Made by a program: the position numbers and the translations under genes. Shown piece after piece: positions 1 through 8,750 of a stretch of 35,551 nt of DNA. Each line of letters begins with the position of its first letter. Position 1 is the stretch's first letter. Origin of the DNA: an uncultured Saprospiraceae bacterium. GTDB taxonomy: Bacteria; Bacteroidota; Bacteroidia; Chitinophagales; Saprospiraceae. The stretch lies in NCBI GenBank assembly GCA_937923465.1, contig CALDUB010000104.1, positions 1 to 35,551 of the forward strand, written 5' to 3'. The notes under the pieces were generated by a model. The model was not told the origin of the DNA. It searched no databases and saw nothing but the letters and a program-made list of their open reading frames with translations.

Positions 1-1
1 C

Positions 2-115
2 GTAAAACGGTATGCATCCGGACAAGTTTTGCTTTCTTTAAAAGGATTGCCGACCGGGGTGTATTTGTTGCGTAATCAGTTAGACGGCGAAGTGAGTCGT
101 GTAGTGGTTTACTAA
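2..115 (+). CDS. C-terminal end of a T9SS-exported protein (partial)
   Basis: The reading frame is open from the left edge and ends at TAA 113-115, giving 37 residues. It ends in LPTGVYLLRNQLDGEVSRVV-type sequence, the last two beta strands of a type-A T9SS C-terminal sorting domain (G-V-Y-x-L/I ... R-V-V). Such tails direct export across the outer membrane by the PorSS/T9SS machinery and are then cleaved. The rest of the protein lies outside the window, so its cargo function is unknown. The next gene downstream is also a T9SS cargo. Confidence 0.7.
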   Translation, partial: VKRYASGQVLLSLKGLPTGVYLLRNQLDGEVSRVVVY

Positions 116-161
116 ATAAATCTGTTCTAAAAATAGAAAATCTTAATCTATTCACACGATC

Positions 162-214
162 ATAAGTTGTTAGACACAATTAAATTATTTTTTTTTGAGT
201 GTCTAACAACTTAT
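162..214. repeat. 16-bp perfect inverted repeat
   Basis: Arms ATAAGTTGTTAGACAC (162-177) and its exact reverse complement (199-214) enclose a 21-nt AT-rich loop that contains a run of T. It follows the partial T9SS gene. No T-run follows the right arm, so it is a weak terminator candidate on the plus strand. It contains the TTAGAC word that recurs in other intergenic repeats of this window. Confidence 0.7.
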
Positions 215-348
215 CTCTATCTGTAAGAAAAGACATTCTATTTCTCGAAATTAACATCCGCACTCCCTCCCTACTGTTACTGTAAAATATCAAAATAGAT
301 TTCAGCGTAACCCTCTTTTGAGGACACAGCAAAAATATCATTTTTAAT

Positions 349-2271
349 ATGAAACTAATTATTTCCTTAATCTTACTTTTTTCGACTCCCCTACTCTTCG
401 CACAAAATTCTTGGTACGTCAGTCCAACAGGCACTGATGCTCCAGGACATGGTACTACACCGACAGATTGCTTCGCTACCGTCACATATGCCGCAGACAA
501 TGCGATGCAGCCCAGCGACACCTGTTTCGTCCGTGGAGGTACATATGCCAATGCGAGCTACCCTGCTAAGATTTACTATAGTAACGAAACTACCGTCAAA
601 ATTAGTAATCTGGAAGGTTCTAATAGTCAATGGTTTACCTTCAAACCTTATCAAGATGAAAAACCGATATTTAAAGGTAACGGGCGGCAGATTTTTCAGG
701 TCAGAACGAGTTCTCATGTGCGCATAGAAGGATTTGAGGTATTTGGAGAAGTAGATAATATTCCCGTTGACAGCGCTCTGTGGTGGCAATTCGCCTATAG
801 GCTCGATGGCTCTACAGAAACCCTTTGGCGTGAAGACCGAACCCGACCGATTTCTGAAATAGAAACGGAGACTTATCCTGTACTTTCTGATTATGAACGT
901 CCTGATTACTTCAATACTAAAGGACTATTAGTTCAAGCCTCTTCTCACATTGAGGTAATCGGAAATAATGTGCATCATATGCCAGGTACCGGCCTACGCG
1001 TACAAGATTGCGGGTACGTAGATGTCATCGGTAACGAAGTGGCTCACTGTTCTCGGCGTTCTCCTGTAGGGACGCACGGTCTTGTTTTTGATAGTACAAA
1101 TAGTGAAACAACAGGTAACGGCATCAAGTGTCGTATTGAAAAAAATATAGTTCATCACAACTACAATGAGGTTTATTCATGGAACGCCAGTAAAACCTTT
1201 ATCGTACCGCACATCGACGAAGGTAAAGGTATATCCATGCAGCGCAATGACTCTGCCCACGGCTGGACGCACGGTTGGTTTAATATCGAAAACAACATTT
1301 GTTATCGTAATGGATTTAGTGGGATACATAGTAATTACGGCGAGCGTTTTCGCATTATCAATAATACCTGCTATCGCAATGGTTATTCGGAAAAAGGAAA
1401 AAATATAGGTATTAGTCTACAATATACAGACATGGCTATCATACGCAACAATATCAGCTGGGCAGACACAGAATGGGGCGGTTTTGCTATTAGCATAAAC
1501 TCAGATAGTGATGATTTGACGATAAAGAATAATTTGATTTTCGGTATTCTCGACCCAGACGTTGATGCTATTGATGTAAATACGGAAAATCAAGACCCGC
1601 TCTTTACTGATGCTGCTAATTTTGATTTCACATTACAGGAGTTGTCTTACGCCATTGATAAGGCTGACGGTACTGCCCCTATTGATGATAATATAGGTAA
1701 TATGCGTGATGCTACTCCTGATTATGGTGCATTAGAAAGAATGGTCGTATTGCCTGTTGAATTAATGACTTTTTCGGGCAAAACTATTCGTCCGCTTACC
1801 AACGAATTAACTTGGGCAACTGTCTCTGAATTTAATAATGATTATTTTACTTTAGAAAAATCTACAGACGGAAGAACTTGGGATTTTTTGGCAAAAGTAG
1901 ACGGTGCCGGTGATTCGGAAGAATTAATAGAATATAATTTTGCAGATAAAAAGCCTCGTAACGGTAATAATTATTACCGCCTCAGCCAGACAGACTTTGA
2001 CGGAAAGACTGCTTTCTTTAATGTTGTATTATTACATAATGTCAATAATAATTTTGCCGAAAATGTATATCCAAATCCTTTTGCAAAAACACTCTTTATA
2101 AAACAAGCTAAGGCAGAAGTTAAAGTTTTTGATGTATTAGGTAGGGATGTCTCGCAACAGATTGACTTTTCGAAAACAGAAGATAATTCTCGTTTAGATT
2201 TTGGTAATACTAAGAGTGGGGTTTATTTTATCCAGATTGGAGAGAATGTACAACGCGTTTATAAATTGTAG
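349..2271 (+). CDS. Secreted right-handed parallel beta-helix protein with T9SS sorting domain
   Basis: This 640-aa protein starts with a signal peptide (MKLII...LLFAQ, residues 1-19). A DUF1565-like opening follows (SWYVSPTGTD...FVRGGTY), as in pectate-lyase-fold and PbH1-repeat proteins. Residues ~195-400 carry short Asn-rich coils such as NNICYRNGFSGI and NNTCYRNGYS, typical of a right-handed beta helix. Residues ~465-560 form the usual spacer before a sorting domain (LPVELMTFSG ... YYRLSQTDFDG). Residues ~565-640 are a type-A T9SS tail (YPNPF ... VFDVLGRDV ... GVYFIQI). It is probably a surface or secreted protein acting on, or binding, polysaccharide. No catalytic residues can be assigned with confidence, so the substrate is unknown. 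A polysaccharide lyase, a hydrolase and an adhesin are all possible. Confidence 0.85.
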   Translation: MKLIISLILLFSTPLLFAQNSWYVSPTGTDAPGHGTTPTDCFATVTYAADNAMQPSDTCFVRGGTYANASYPAKIYYSNETTVKISNLEGSNSQWFTFKPYQDEKPIFKGNGRQIFQVRTSSHVRIEGFEVFGEVDNIPVDSALWWQFAYRLDGSTETLWREDRTRPISEIETETYPVLSDYERPDYFNTKGLLVQASSHIEVIGNNVHHMPGTGLRVQDCGYVDVIGNEVAHCSRRSPVGTHGLVFDSTNSETTGNGIKCRIEKNIVHHNYNEVYSWNASKTFIVPHIDEGKGISMQRNDSAHGWTHGWFNIENNICYRNGFSGIHSNYGERFRIINNTCYRNGYSEKGKNIGISLQYTDMAIIRNNISWADTEWGGFAISINSDSDDLTIKNNLIFGILDPDVDAIDVNTENQDPLFTDAANFDFTLQELSYAIDKADGTAPIDDNIGNMRDATPDYGALERMVVLPVELMTFSGKTIRPLTNELTWATVSEFNNDYFTLEKSTDGRTWDFLAKVDGAGDSEELIEYNFADKKPRNGNNYYRLSQTDFDGKTAFFNVVLLHNVNNNFAENVYPNPFAKTLFIKQAKAEVKVFDVLGRDVSQQIDFSKTEDNSRLDFGNTKSGVYFIQIGENVQRVYKL

Positions 2272-2322
2272 TAAAACCATTTTCTAAGGTCTGGCAAAAT
2301 ACCTTAGAAATTATTTTGCAAA

Positions 2323-2362
2323 AAAAACACGGATGAGATTAAGTTATCATTCGTGTTTTTTT
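2323..2362 (+). terminator. Rho-independent terminator after the beta-helix gene
   Basis: A 14-bp stem (2323-2336 with 2347-2360, one G-T wobble) has a 10-nt loop and ends in a T-run. A second, perfect 9-bp hairpin (TTCTAAGGT 2282-2290 with ACCTTAGAA 2301-2309) lies just upstream. The rest of the 310-nt gap before the next gene is AT-rich, and I see nothing else in it. Confidence 0.8.
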
Positions 2363-2581
2363 ATTCATATTCAAATAATGAATTCGATGAAGATTGTTTT
2401 CTTTCGAGTTTATCATCTCCATTGAAAAAATCACATTTTGCTAACAAAACTACCCATTCTGACAATTATCAAACCTAAAATTAACGCACCTTCCCTATTT
2501 TTACAACATACTATCATGAATAGAATTTGTATGACTCAAAAACAGTCTCTATCATAAATCTAACTATCAAAAATAACTATC

Positions 2582-3817
2582 GTGACTAAAATATTCACCA
2601 TTTTTTTCCTACTCATAACTCTTCACTTACAAGGACAAGAGTTAATCCGCCAGCCGTATTTGCAAGCAGCTTGGGCTGACAGCGTGTCCGTCATGTGGAA
2701 AACCGATGCCGCGGTACAAGAATGCAGCGTTGAATATTCTTATACCGTTGAGAAAAGGTTTTTATTCTTTTGGAAAAAAGAGGTAAAAAAAGTTGAAACG
2801 CAAAAAGGAAACCTGATACCTCATGCAGGACAAATGCTGAACGAAGTAGTGATAAAAGGACTTGCGCCAAATACGAAATATGAATACGAGATTTTTTCCA
2901 ACGGCAAGAAATTAGCAAGCGGAAAAAACTACTACTTTGTAACTGCTCCTGAGAAGAAAGGGGAGAAATTTTCTTTTTACGCATTGGGTGATATTGGTGC
3001 AAAGAAACGACACAGTTTTGCAGGAAAAGCTGCTGACCAAATCGACCAATTAGCAGTACGACCAGATTTTGGATTAGGCTTAGGTGACATTGTCTATCCA
3101 AAAGGAGAAAGTAAAGTATATGACGAGCATCTTTTTCAACCGTTCGAAAAAGTATTTAAGAATATTCCTTTTTATCCAGTATTGGGTAACCATGATTGGT
3201 TGACTACGCCTGACAAAAATTTTGAGAAGGAATGGCGCTTACCTAACAATGAGCATTATTTTGATTTTGAATATAGTAACGCTTATTTTGTAGGTTTGGA
3301 CTCTCGAGATGGGAGTTTTTATGATTTGGACAATCAGACAGCTTGGCTAAAAAATAAATTGGAGTTAGCAAAAGGAAAATATGATTGGATAATCGTTTAC
3401 CTCCACCATAATGGTAAGAGTTGTACCTATAAAAAAGACTACGAACATGTGGTTAAATTGTATGAAGTCTTTGCTGACTACAATGTTGATTTGGTTTTAA
3501 ACGGTCATGCGCATACTTATGAGCGTCTGAAACCTTATGATGGTTTCGGAAATGTGGCTGTCGAAAATGGGCATGATACCTATAAAGATTTGGATAATGC
3601 TTTTGTGTCTGTGACTATCGGCGCAGGAGGAAAGCTCAACAAAAAGTGGAAGCCCGACCACACCGACGAGAAAAACTGCACAGATGGAAGTATCGTCGCA
3701 CATTCCGAGCACGTAGGTTCTTTTTCGGTCATTGAAATAGAAGGTAAAAAAATGAAATTAGTGGGAATTAATTCTTTTACGGGGGAGGTATTTGATGAGT
3801 TTGAGATGGTGAAATAA
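2582..3817 (+). CDS. Purple acid phosphatase-like metallophosphoesterase, exported
   Basis: This 411-aa protein has a GTG start and an N-terminal signal peptide (FFLLITLHLQGQ). Residues ~20-120 look like the fibronectin-III-like N domain of purple acid phosphatases (RQPYLQ ... VMWKT ... YEYEI). The calcineurin-like core shows the metal ligands in order: GDIG with D137, GDIVY, GNHDW with N203-H204, a YLHHNG motif, and GHAHTYERL with H309 and H311. The family hydrolyses phosphate monoesters or diesters in the periplasm or outside the cell. No T9SS tail is present, so the product is probably periplasmic. It stands alone between two terminator-like hairpins, and no Pho-box was recognised. Confidence 0.85.
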   Translation: MTKIFTIFFLLITLHLQGQELIRQPYLQAAWADSVSVMWKTDAAVQECSVEYSYTVEKRFLFFWKKEVKKVETQKGNLIPHAGQMLNEVVIKGLAPNTKYEYEIFSNGKKLASGKNYYFVTAPEKKGEKFSFYALGDIGAKKRHSFAGKAADQIDQLAVRPDFGLGLGDIVYPKGESKVYDEHLFQPFEKVFKNIPFYPVLGNHDWLTTPDKNFEKEWRLPNNEHYFDFEYSNAYFVGLDSRDGSFYDLDNQTAWLKNKLELAKGKYDWIIVYLHHNGKSCTYKKDYEHVVKLYEVFADYNVDLVLNGHAHTYERLKPYDGFGNVAVENGHDTYKDLDNAFVSVTIGAGGKLNKKWKPDHTDEKNCTDGSIVAHSEHVGSFSVIEIEGKKMKLVGINSFTGEVFDEFEMVK

Positions 3818-3844
3818 GCGATTTGAAAAGAAAAGCTCTTAGTT

Positions 3845-3884
3845 TTTATTTTAAAAGCGTCCAAATGGTCGCTTTTAAAATAAA
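3845..3884. repeat. Noncoding palindrome matching the inside of the adjacent KilA-N gene
   Basis: Perfect 15-bp arms (3845-3859 and 3870-3884) enclose the centre TCCAAATGGT, which can pair further (CCA with TGG). Read on the minus strand, the core is GCGACCA-TT-TGGACGC. It equals the KilA-N coding stretch at 4133-4161 except that the central AA is TT. T-rich sequence follows, so it may also terminate the phosphatase transcript. Confidence 0.75.
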
Positions 3885-3929
3885 CTCTTTTTTCCTGCGT
3901 TTTTTGTACCTTTCGGACTTCAAAAATAG

Positions 3930-4488
3930 ATGAAGACTATGAAAAAGCAGCAAATTGAAGTTTTAGGTATTTCTGTCAAAATGAAGACTGTGGGCGAAGA
4001 TGATTACATCAGCCTCACAGATATTGCTAAAAGTGAAAGCGGACAACCCGCCAAAGACCTGATACGCAACTGGCTTAAAAACCAACGAACACTACTCTTT
4101 TTAACGGCTTGGGAGAAGGCGCACAACCCTGATTTTAAAAGCGACCAAATGGACGCTTTTAGATTAGAAGCCACTAAACCGCGTTTTAATCCTTCCATAA
4201 AAAGCTATACTGAAATGACAAATGGTCGGTATTATTAGCCGCGCAGGACGATACGGTGCGGGCACTTTCGCACATGTAGAAATTGCTCTTTCCTTTGCTT
4301 ATTGGCTCGAACCGGAGTTCCAAGTTTACTTTCTGAAAGAGTTTAATCGACTAAAGAAAGAAGAGGCTACTTTAATTGAAAATGGTCGCAAATGGGCTTT
4401 TGAGAAGTTGTTGCGCGGTGCAGAAGAATTTACGGCGGTAGCGAAATTTGGCTTGGAGGAAGTTCTGCGAAAGGATGAAGAAGAGTAG
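3930..4488 (+). pseudogene. KilA-N domain gene broken by a frameshift
   Basis: The first frame (3930-4238) encodes the N-terminal half of a KilA-N protein (GEDDYISLTDIAK ... IRNWLKN ... FKSDQMDAFRLEA). The second frame (from 4225 to 4488) carries the rest (VGIISRAGRYGAGTFAHVEI ... FAYWLEPEFQVYFLKEF). The intact paralogue at 15786-16358 runs through this point without a break. The join at AAT-G-GTC (4221-4227) is explained by loss of two bases after 4224. KilA-N is a DNA-binding domain found in phages and bacterial accessory genes. The full product would be about 185 aa, close to the paralogue. A TACCTTTC box at 3911-3918 resembles the Bacteroidota -7 element. Programmed frameshifting is possible, but there is no obvious slippery heptamer. 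Confidence 0.8.
4133..4161. repeat. In-gene palindrome of KilA-N copy 1
   Basis: The core GCGACCAAATGGACGC, with flanking TTTTAAAA and CTTTTA, lies in frame over codons for F-K-S-D-Q-M-D-A-F. It is an imperfect palindrome that matches 27 of 29 bases of the noncoding palindrome at 3852-3880 when the latter is read on the opposite strand. The two differences are the central bases. Confidence 0.75.
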
Positions 4489-4580
4489 ATATTTAATAGA
4501 GATTTTAGATTTAAGACGTTAGACGTTAGATTTCCTTTCTAACTTGTTCATAATTAAATCAGTATAGTTTAGTTGGCTCT

Positions 4581-4743
4581 ACGGTGAAAACTGTGGGTTG
4601 GGTTATTTCTGAAGTTATGTTATGAAAGGGGTCAGGGGTCAGACTGCTCTAACTTACACAACTAATGTACAAGCTAAAGCAGCCTGACCCCTAATATTTA
4701 AACAAATAGACAGAAAAAATTACTAACCCACAGTTTTCATCGT
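4581..4743. repeat. 163-bp nested palindromic (MITE-like) element
   Basis: Outer arms ACGGTGAAAACTGTGGGTT (4581-4599) and the reverse complement at 4725-4743 differ at one position. Inner arms lie at 4634-4655 and 4671-4692 (AGGGGTCAG...CTGCT type, three transitions between them). The whole stretch can fold into one long hairpin with an internal unpaired region. It fills the space between the KilA-N pseudogene and the convergent sensor gene. Upstream, 4508-4540 holds a GACGTTAGAC-rich fragment like other intergenic repeats here. No coding sequence is seen. Confidence 0.75.
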
Positions 4744-4801
4744 GTTGGCGTTTAGTTAAAGCAAACTTTGAAAACCTCTAATCAAAAATTACCTCTCAAG
4801 T

Positions 4802-7800
4802 TTAATCCTTCAAACTCTTCAAAAAAGTAGTCGGCGACATCCCAAACAATTTTTTAAACGAAGTACTAAAGTATTTAGGGTTAGAAAATCCTACCTCATA
4901 AGCGACTTCTTTGACATTAGAATCTCCTTTAGTCAATAGTTGTCGCGCATATTTTAGTCGTGTGTGAATAATGAAATTCTGCGGCGATAAATCTACCATA
5001 TTCTTCAATTTCATGTAGAGTGCTGTGCGCGACATTCCAACCTGACGACACAAATCATGTACACTTAAACTCTCTTCTCTGACTTTTTCTAAGACAAATT
5101 TTTCTAAATCATCGATAAATTCTGCATCACGTTCATTACGGAATTTGGCGGCTGTTTTAACCTCCGTTTGACGCAAGTAGCGTTCTCGCAGTTTTCTTTG
5201 TCGAGCAAGTGTCGCAGTAATTTTAGCTAACAAGAATGGAAAATTTAACGGTTTTTCCATGTAAGCGGCAATGCCTTCTTCTACACTTTCAATTTTATTT
5301 TGGGTACTGTTTAGTACCGTCATCATGAAAACCGGAATGTGATTCATGTTAATATTATCTTTGAGTGCGCGACACATTTCCATTCCGTCCATTTCGGGCA
5401 TTATCATATCGGTCAAAATGAGGTCGGGGAAAAGTTCACCCGCTTTTTCTAAACCTTCGCGTCCGTTTGCTGCTTCAAATACTTGAAAATGGACACCTAA
5501 TCGTTCCGCCAAACTCTTACGGAGTTCATTGTTGTCTTCGACAATGAGAATTTTCGCGTCGCTGAATTCGACAGTTTTTTCCTTTTCCTGTCCTTTTTTA
5601 ACGGCAATTACTTCTTCTGGCTTCGCTTGAAATGCTTCTGGTTTATTGTGCAGCAGCAACGTAAAAGTGGTCCCCTCCCCTTCTATACTCTCAAAATTGA
5701 TACTTCCTTTATCTCGTTCGGTTAGATTTTTCACAATCATCAAGCCGAGACCTGTGCCAGGTAATTGACTGTTTATGGCATTACGCCCCCGGTAAAATCT
5801 TTTGAGAATAGATTTTTGCTGGTCTTCAGGTATACCGATTCCTTTGTCCGCCACGGTAAGTTGGAGTTCGTTTTGATTTTTAGGATGTATTTCGACTGTG
5901 ATTTCGCCGTCTTGCTTTGAGTATTTGACAGCATTAGAAATCAAATTATAGCAAATCTTATCCAAGGCAGTTTTATCGTAATAAAAGTAATCCTCTTGCC
6001 AGCTATTTTCGATTTTGACCTCGATATTTTTCTTGTCTAATAGCGGTTGAAAGTTACCGATAAGTCTTTTCAAATAATCACTAAGTTCGATGGCTTTGAC
6101 TTCGCCAGCTTGATAATGTCCAGAGGTGACTTTGTTAAAATTAAGCAATTGGTCGAAAAGAGTATTTAGACGTTTGACTGTACTCTTAACCTTGCGGTCG
6201 GAGTTCGCACTTTCTCCCTTTTCAGAGGAATTTTCTAAATCAGAAAGGAGTATCGTCAACGGTGTTTTTAATTCATGTGTGATGTTATTGAAAAAAGAAA
6301 TTTGCTCATCGGCATTCTTCTTTTTTATCATAATATTTGACACATAAATCAAACCTGAAATCAAACCGGCAACCAACAAAAAGTAAATAAAATAAGCAAG
6401 CGGCGTCGCATACCAAGGCGCTTTTACTTCAAAAGGGAGAGAAATGGGACTACTATAAACGCCATCGCGATTGGCTGCTCTGACTTTAAATACATAATCA
6501 CCTGGGGAGAGATTGGTAAAATTTACGCTTGTTCCATTCTCAGGTTCTGTCCACACCTCGTTTAATCCTTCCATTTTCCACGAATACAAAACCTTATCCG
6601 CGCCGCTGTGCAGGATACCTGCGTAGCTGATATTAAGGGCATTTTGTTGATAGCTTAATTGAATCTTCTTTTTAGAATTTAGATTAATTTCAGCTTTTTC
6701 ATCATTCAGTACTTTAAAATCTTCTAAGACGATTCGTGGTACTTCACGCTGAGCTTTAATATCTTTCGGATGAAAGATTGTCACCCCTTCCGTCCCGCCG
6801 AAAACCAAACGTCCGTCCGATAATTTTGCGAAACTTCCGAAGTTAAATTCAGTACTTGCTAAGCCGTCATTACGGTCAAAAACTTTAATCTCACGGGCAC
6901 CACTACTCTCTTTTATTTGCACAAGTCCACGTACTGTACTCAACCACATATCATTGCGTTCGCGGTCAAAAAGTAGTCCTTGAACAACATCAGAAGGTAA
7001 ACCATTGGTTAGATTAAAACTTTCGTATTTCTGCTTTTCCTCGTTGTAAAGTAATAAGCCGCCTCCATTTGTAGCCACTGCAGGGTGCCCATTTTTTTGC
7101 TCGCCTAAGGCAGTAACTGTAGTATAAGTCCAGCCATTTTCTCCTGACTCGACACCTTTCACAGTTTCAATTTCATCGTCTAAGATATGATAAACTCCTT
7201 TTTTCCCCCCAACCCAAATACCGCCGCGACTACTTGGAATAATGCTACGTATCTGACTCAAAGGAAAAGACTCCACCTCGCCTGTAGTTGTGATTTTCTG
7301 TAAATCTTCTCGAATACCTCCCAGCCAAATATTACCTTCCTTGTCTTTGGACAAGGCATAAACATGGGCTAAAGGAATACGAACATCTCCGTTTGGTGAA
7401 TATTGTTTATAACTAAAGTCAGACTTTTTGAGCTTGAACGCACCGCGTCCATAGGTACCAACCCACATATATTCATCGTCCTCGGCAAAGGATAAAACAG
7501 GGACAGGGCTGCCGTTTACAGGTAAAGTAAAGTGTTTCCAATCACCCGAACTTGCAAGCTGAACACTAAGCCCCTCCTTTCGTCCAAACCACATGTTGCC
7601 TTCGCTGTCTTCAATGACTGCGCGAACAAAATTTTCAGCTATACTATTGGGGTCATTAATGCGGTGTGTGATTTTAGCAAACGGATTATCGTCTAATTTT
7701 AACTTATTCAAACCATTACCATAGGTCGCCACCCAAAGAATATTTTCTTTGCCAATAATCAAATCATAAATCCCGTTTCCTGATATGGAAGTCGGGTCAT

Positions 7801-8662
7801 TTACGTCATTTGTATAAGCATTGAGCAGGTTAAAATTGGTGTCAATATAGAGCAATCCCGCCCCGTCCGTCGCAAGATAGATATTTCCTTTTTCGTCTGG
7901 CAAAATTTTACTTACTGTAAATTTTTCAGACGAGAAGCCCTTTATGTTGACCTTTTTTATATTTGAAAAATCAGCGGAGAGAGAGAATAAACCATTTTTT
8001 TCCGTACCGACTAAGTAGCCACCACCAAAGGCAAAAACATCTCTTACTGTATAATTAAAATCAGATAGTTTTTGCGGGATTTTTTGTCCACTACTCGGGT
8101 CAAAAATTATTAATCCTTTATTTGTTCCGACAAGTAAAACCTCTTCATCGGAAAGCAAACTCAAGACTTTTTGTTTAGACAAATATTGCTTTAATTGACC
8201 ATTTTCACTGTAAGACCATAACCCGTTAAATCCACCAATCCAAACATTTCCATTTTCCCCTTCTACGACAGAACGCACTAATTCTGGTGAATTTTCTTGC
8301 TCAGGCAAAATAGATATAAATTCATCTCGGTCAGAGTCGTATTGTAATACGGTCTCTTCCGTCCCGATAATTAATTCTCCATTCTTCAGCTCGGTGATAC
8401 TTGTCACTCGATTACGCAAATCAGCGGGCAAACCCCGATGATTATTATAAATATAGGATTTTTGGGAATTGAATCGTAGGACTCCTTCCTCTGTAGCTGC
8501 CCAAATATTACCTGTATTATCCTGTACCAATGCATAAATAATGCTTTGATAAATACCTTCTTTTTCACCTAATCGCACAAATTCAGCGTCTTCTCTTTGA
8601 GCATTTGCAGAAAGAGAAAAAAGGAAAAGAATACTAAAAAAAAGTAATAACTTTTGCAGCAT
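4802..8662 (-). CDS. Hybrid two-component system sensor/response regulator (HTCS)
   Basis: This 1286-aa protein starts with a signal peptide (residues 1-21). Residues ~25-640 are Reg_prop-type repeats forming periplasmic beta-propellers (IWAATEEGVLRF, MWVGTYGRGAFKL). Residues ~665-750 are a Y_Y_Y domain, followed by one membrane helix (~754-777). Then come HisKA with phospho-acceptor H796 in NITHELKTP, HATPase_c (NLISNAVKYS, DKGIGIP, GTGLGLMI), a receiver with D1085 in LTDMIMPEMDG, and a C-terminal AraC-type DNA-binding domain (~1190-1286, VKEVAYEVGFSNPKYFSTSFKK). All key residues are present. HTCS proteins normally sense a glycan and switch on a polysaccharide-utilisation locus. No SusC/SusD pair is in the window, and the nearest glycan enzyme is the beta-galactosidase at 12660-15644. 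The ligand is unknown. Confidence 0.95.
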   Translation of the reverse strand: MLQKLLLFFSILFLFSLSANAQREDAEFVRLGEKEGIYQSIIYALVQDNTGNIWAATEEGVLRFNSQKSYIYNNHRGLPADLRNRVTSITELKNGELIIGTEETVLQYDSDRDEFISILPEQENSPELVRSVVEGENGNVWIGGFNGLWSYSENGQLKQYLSKQKVLSLLSDEEVLLVGTNKGLIIFDPSSGQKIPQKLSDFNYTVRDVFAFGGGYLVGTEKNGLFSLSADFSNIKKVNIKGFSSEKFTVSKILPDEKGNIYLATDGAGLLYIDTNFNLLNAYTNDVNDPTSISGNGIYDLIIGKENILWVATYGNGLNKLKLDDNPFAKITHRINDPNSIAENFVRAVIEDSEGNMWFGRKEGLSVQLASSGDWKHFTLPVNGSPVPVLSFAEDDEYMWVGTYGRGAFKLKKSDFSYKQYSPNGDVRIPLAHVYALSKDKEGNIWLGGIREDLQKITTTGEVESFPLSQIRSIIPSSRGGIWVGGKKGVYHILDDEIETVKGVESGENGWTYTTVTALGEQKNGHPAVATNGGGLLLYNEEKQKYESFNLTNGLPSDVVQGLLFDRERNDMWLSTVRGLVQIKESSGAREIKVFDRNDGLASTEFNFGSFAKLSDGRLVFGGTEGVTIFHPKDIKAQREVPRIVLEDFKVLNDEKAEINLNSKKKIQLSYQQNALNISYAGILHSGADKVLYSWKMEGLNEVWTEPENGTSVNFTNLSPGDYVFKVRAANRDGVYSSPISLPFEVKAPWYATPLAYFIYFLLVAGLISGLIYVSNIMIKKKNADEQISFFNNITHELKTPLTILLSDLENSSEKGESANSDRKVKSTVKRLNTLFDQLLNFNKVTSGHYQAGEVKAIELSDYLKRLIGNFQPLLDKKNIEVKIENSWQEDYFYYDKTALDKICYNLISNAVKYSKQDGEITVEIHPKNQNELQLTVADKGIGIPEDQQKSILKRFYRGRNAINSQLPGTGLGLMIVKNLTERDKGSINFESIEGEGTTFTLLLHNKPEAFQAKPEEVIAVKKGQEKEKTVEFSDAKILIVEDNNELRKSLAERLGVHFQVFEAANGREGLEKAGELFPDLILTDMIMPEMDGMEMCRALKDNINMNHIPVFMMTVLNSTQNKIESVEEGIAAYMEKPLNFPFLLAKITATLARQRKLRERYLRQTEVKTAAKFRNERDAEFIDDLEKFVLEKVREESLSVHDLCRQVGMSRTALYMKLKNMVDLSPQNFIIHTRLKYARQLLTKGDSNVKEVAYEVGFSNPKYFSTSFKKLFGMSPTTFLKSLKD

Positions 8663-8750
8663 AAGTTGTCGCAGAATTATTTAATTAACTATCACTCAGG
8701 CAGTAGAGTAATTCTATCCTGCAATATATAAAAACCTCCGATATATTTTA

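Noticed and set aside
180-551. Minus-strand reading frame of 123 codons
   Set aside because: It overlaps the signal peptide region of the beta-helix gene and shows no protein-like features.
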